The notes under the pieces were generated by a model. The model did not search any database. It saw only the letters and a list, made by a program, of their open reading frames with translations, and was not told the DNA's origin. Below, in pieces: positions 14,770-16,090 of a DNA stretch of 16,090 nt. This DNA is from Bacteriovoracaceae bacterium UBA7695 (lineage in GTDB: Bacteria; Bdellovibrionota; Bacteriovoracia; Bacteriovoracales; Bacteriovoracaceae). How positions within the stretch are numbered: the stretch's first letter is position 1; the number at the start of each line of letters is the position of its first letter. The position numbers and the translations under genes are program-made. The stretch spans positions 32,005-48,094 of the forward strand of contig DLGL01000036.1 of NCBI GenBank assembly GCA_002482685.1, written 5' to 3'.

Positions 14770-16090
14770 GACTTCTTATCCTCTTCAAGCAAATAAGCTC
14801 TTAGGGCCTTTGCTTGAGGAGGTTTAAGTCCAAAAAAATTCATCAAGTCATTTGCTGAATACTCTCTGAGCTCCTCCTGAGACATCGTCAACTGAGTGAG
14901 AACTTTTTTCCGGCCCTCATCCCCTAAACCTTTCACATTATCAACCCACGAAGAAATGACACGTTTTGATTCCGTTTTATGATGAAGTTTTCTGGAAAAT
15001 CTATGGGCTTCATCCCGCATAGAGACAATAATTTTAAACAGAGGTGGGCACTTCGTTAATATGTAGGGATTAAGTCTTCCGGGGATCACCAGACGCTCTT
15101 CTGATTTAACTATATCTTTGGCACGCAAGTCCCCTGAGGTTAAATCTTTTGATTTTGCAATTCCCACTACAGGTAATTCTATTTTGAGTTCCTCAAGCAC
15201 CGCGACCACAGTATTAACCTGAGCTACACCACCATCAATTACCAGTACATCCGGCAACTCACCATACTTTACTCTTCGGGAAATAACTTCTCTCATCATG
15301 GCAAAATCATTATTTCCTTCCGGACGGGTTTCAAGATGATAGTGCCGGTATTTTATTTTATCTGGTTTTCCTTCATCAAAAACAATCTGAGACGCCGTAG
15401 GGCTTATGCCCTGCCAGATCGCGACATCATAACATTCAAGAATCCGGGGACGCTCTTTCAGATTCAATAGATCTTTGAGTTTATTAAGCCCCATAAAAAC
15501 ACTATCCAGATTAGTCATACGCACCCGCTGAGTTTCTTCAGCATGCTTTCGTGTCATCTCGATTAGGGGGTAGTATTTCTTTGTCAGTCCACGGACTTTT
15601 GAAACACCAAAAGTGCTCAGGGCTTCTTTCATTGATGAGAGCTCATCCTCTTCAAAATCAAGTATGACCATTTCAGGATTTATTTGCTCCGGGTCTGCAT
15701 AGTACTGAACGACTTTTGATAAAATTTCCTGATCGATCTCTTCAATCAGCTCACCTTTCACAAAATTGAAATTTTTTTGACCCAATAAAAGACCAGAGCG
15801 GATCATATAAACAGTAATATCTACTTCTTCATTTCCATTCCAGTAAGACCAAACATCAATGTTCTGTTCAGTGTTGAGAGATTCAACTTTTTGGTCAAAA
15901 CTTTTTTGCAAAAACTCTTCCAGCATCTGAATGTTATCTCGGGTCATCCCCGCCATTTCAAATTCTTCGCTCTCAGCGTACTGAACCATTTTCTCTTCAA
16001 GTTTAGAAATTGTCCTGCGGGCCTTAATAGGCCCCTGGAAAAATCCCATCGTACTCGAGAGGATTTCTTCATAACTTTTATCATCAATTA
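14766..16090 (-). CDS. uvrC: UvrC, excinuclease ABC subunit C (5' end outside window)
   Basis: The frame stays open through 16090 (reading IDDKSYEEILSST before the Met at 16049), so the Met is internal and the gene is cut by the window edge. The GIY-YIG nuclease domain lies outside. Seen here, counted from that Met: the UVR (UvrB-binding) helix at about 16-51; the RNase H-like nuclease with Asp208 in ECYDVAIWQG, Asp272 in VIDGG and His349 in DEAHRF, which fits the known D-D-H triad; and C-terminal helix-hairpin-helix motifs (about 368-420, VKGLGDEGRKKVL and GLKPPQAKAL). UvrC makes both cuts in nucleotide excision repair. The usual DISH after the first Asp is DVAI here. The 3' end overlaps the zinc-ribbon gene by 4 bases, tail to tail. 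Confidence 0.97.
   Translation of the reverse strand, partial: IDDKSYEEILSSTMGFFQGPIKARRTISKLEEKMVQYAESEEFEMAGMTRDNIQMLEEFLQKSFDQKVESLNTEQNIDVWSYWNGNEEVDITVYMIRSGLLLGQKNFNFVKGELIEEIDQEILSKVVQYYADPEQINPEMVILDFEEDELSSMKEALSTFGVSKVRGLTKKYYPLIEMTRKHAEETQRVRMTNLDSVFMGLNKLKDLLNLKERPRILECYDVAIWQGISPTASQIVFDEGKPDKIKYRHYHLETRPEGNNDFAMMREVISRRVKYGELPDVLVIDGGVAQVNTVVAVLEELKIELPVVGIAKSKDLTSGDLRAKDIVKSEERLVIPGRLNPYILTKCPPLFKIIVSMRDEAHRFSRKLHHKTESKRVISSWVDNVKGLGDEGRKKVLTQLTMSQEELREYSANDLMNFFGLKPPQAKALRAYLLEEDKKS

Noticed and set aside
16047..16049. Met at 16049 as the uvrC start (a 427-residue short UvrC)
   Set aside because: The frame is open upstream to the window edge and the upstream residues look like UvrC; the known family has about 600 residues.

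Overview
The window looks like chromosomal DNA of a motile, AT-leaning Gram-negative bacterium. The complete, colinear flagellar export and switch operon (fliL-M-N-O-P-Q-R-flhB-flhA-flhF), the lipoprotein signals, a SpoIID-like protein paired with a periplasmic amidase, and a DsbA-like lipoprotein together suggest a deltaproteobacterial or Bdellovibrionota (Bdellovibrio/Bacteriovorax-type) genome. That assignment is an inference from gene order and protein style, not from a marker gene.

Region 1 (1-8956, all minus strand) is one long flagellar operon read right to left. It starts at a sigma70-type promoter (TTGCTT, 17 bp, TATAAT) before fliL. It then runs through the switch genes fliM and fliN, the export-gate genes fliO, fliP, fliQ, fliR, flhB and flhA, and the N-terminal third or so of flhF, which leaves the window. 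Gaps are 3 to 50 bases, with one 1-base overlap (fliQ/fliR), and no internal terminator is visible. FliL, FliM and FliN serve the stator and C-ring. FliO assists FliP assembly. FliP, FliQ, FliR, FlhB and FlhA form the type III export gate. FlhF is the SRP-like GTPase that places the flagellum.

Region 2 (8957-11717) holds a strong minus-strand terminator (9067-9094), a DsbA/BdbD-like thiol oxidoreductase lipoprotein, an unrecognised four-helix membrane protein with two HAMP-like segments, and, on the plus strand, a cysteine-rich lipoprotein. A near-consensus sigma28 (FliA) flagellar promoter lies before that lipoprotein. A bidirectional terminator closes this region.

Region 3 (11716-16090) holds a peptidoglycan pair, a SpoIID-like glycan-strand hydrolase and an AmiC-type amidase, overlapping by 4 bases. 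Upstream lies a divergent uracil-DNA-glycosylase-fold protein. Facing away from it is a 69-residue zinc-ribbon protein whose 3' end overlaps the 3' end of uvrC. The uvrC gene runs out of the window at its 5' side.

No tRNA, rRNA, CRISPR array, insertion sequence or prophage was seen. No stretch longer than about 220 bases lacks a gene. The most unusual items are the sigma28-type promoter before an unknown lipoprotein, the long FliO with an extra periplasmic domain, the duplicated HAMP-like membrane protein and the degenerate UDG-like protein.
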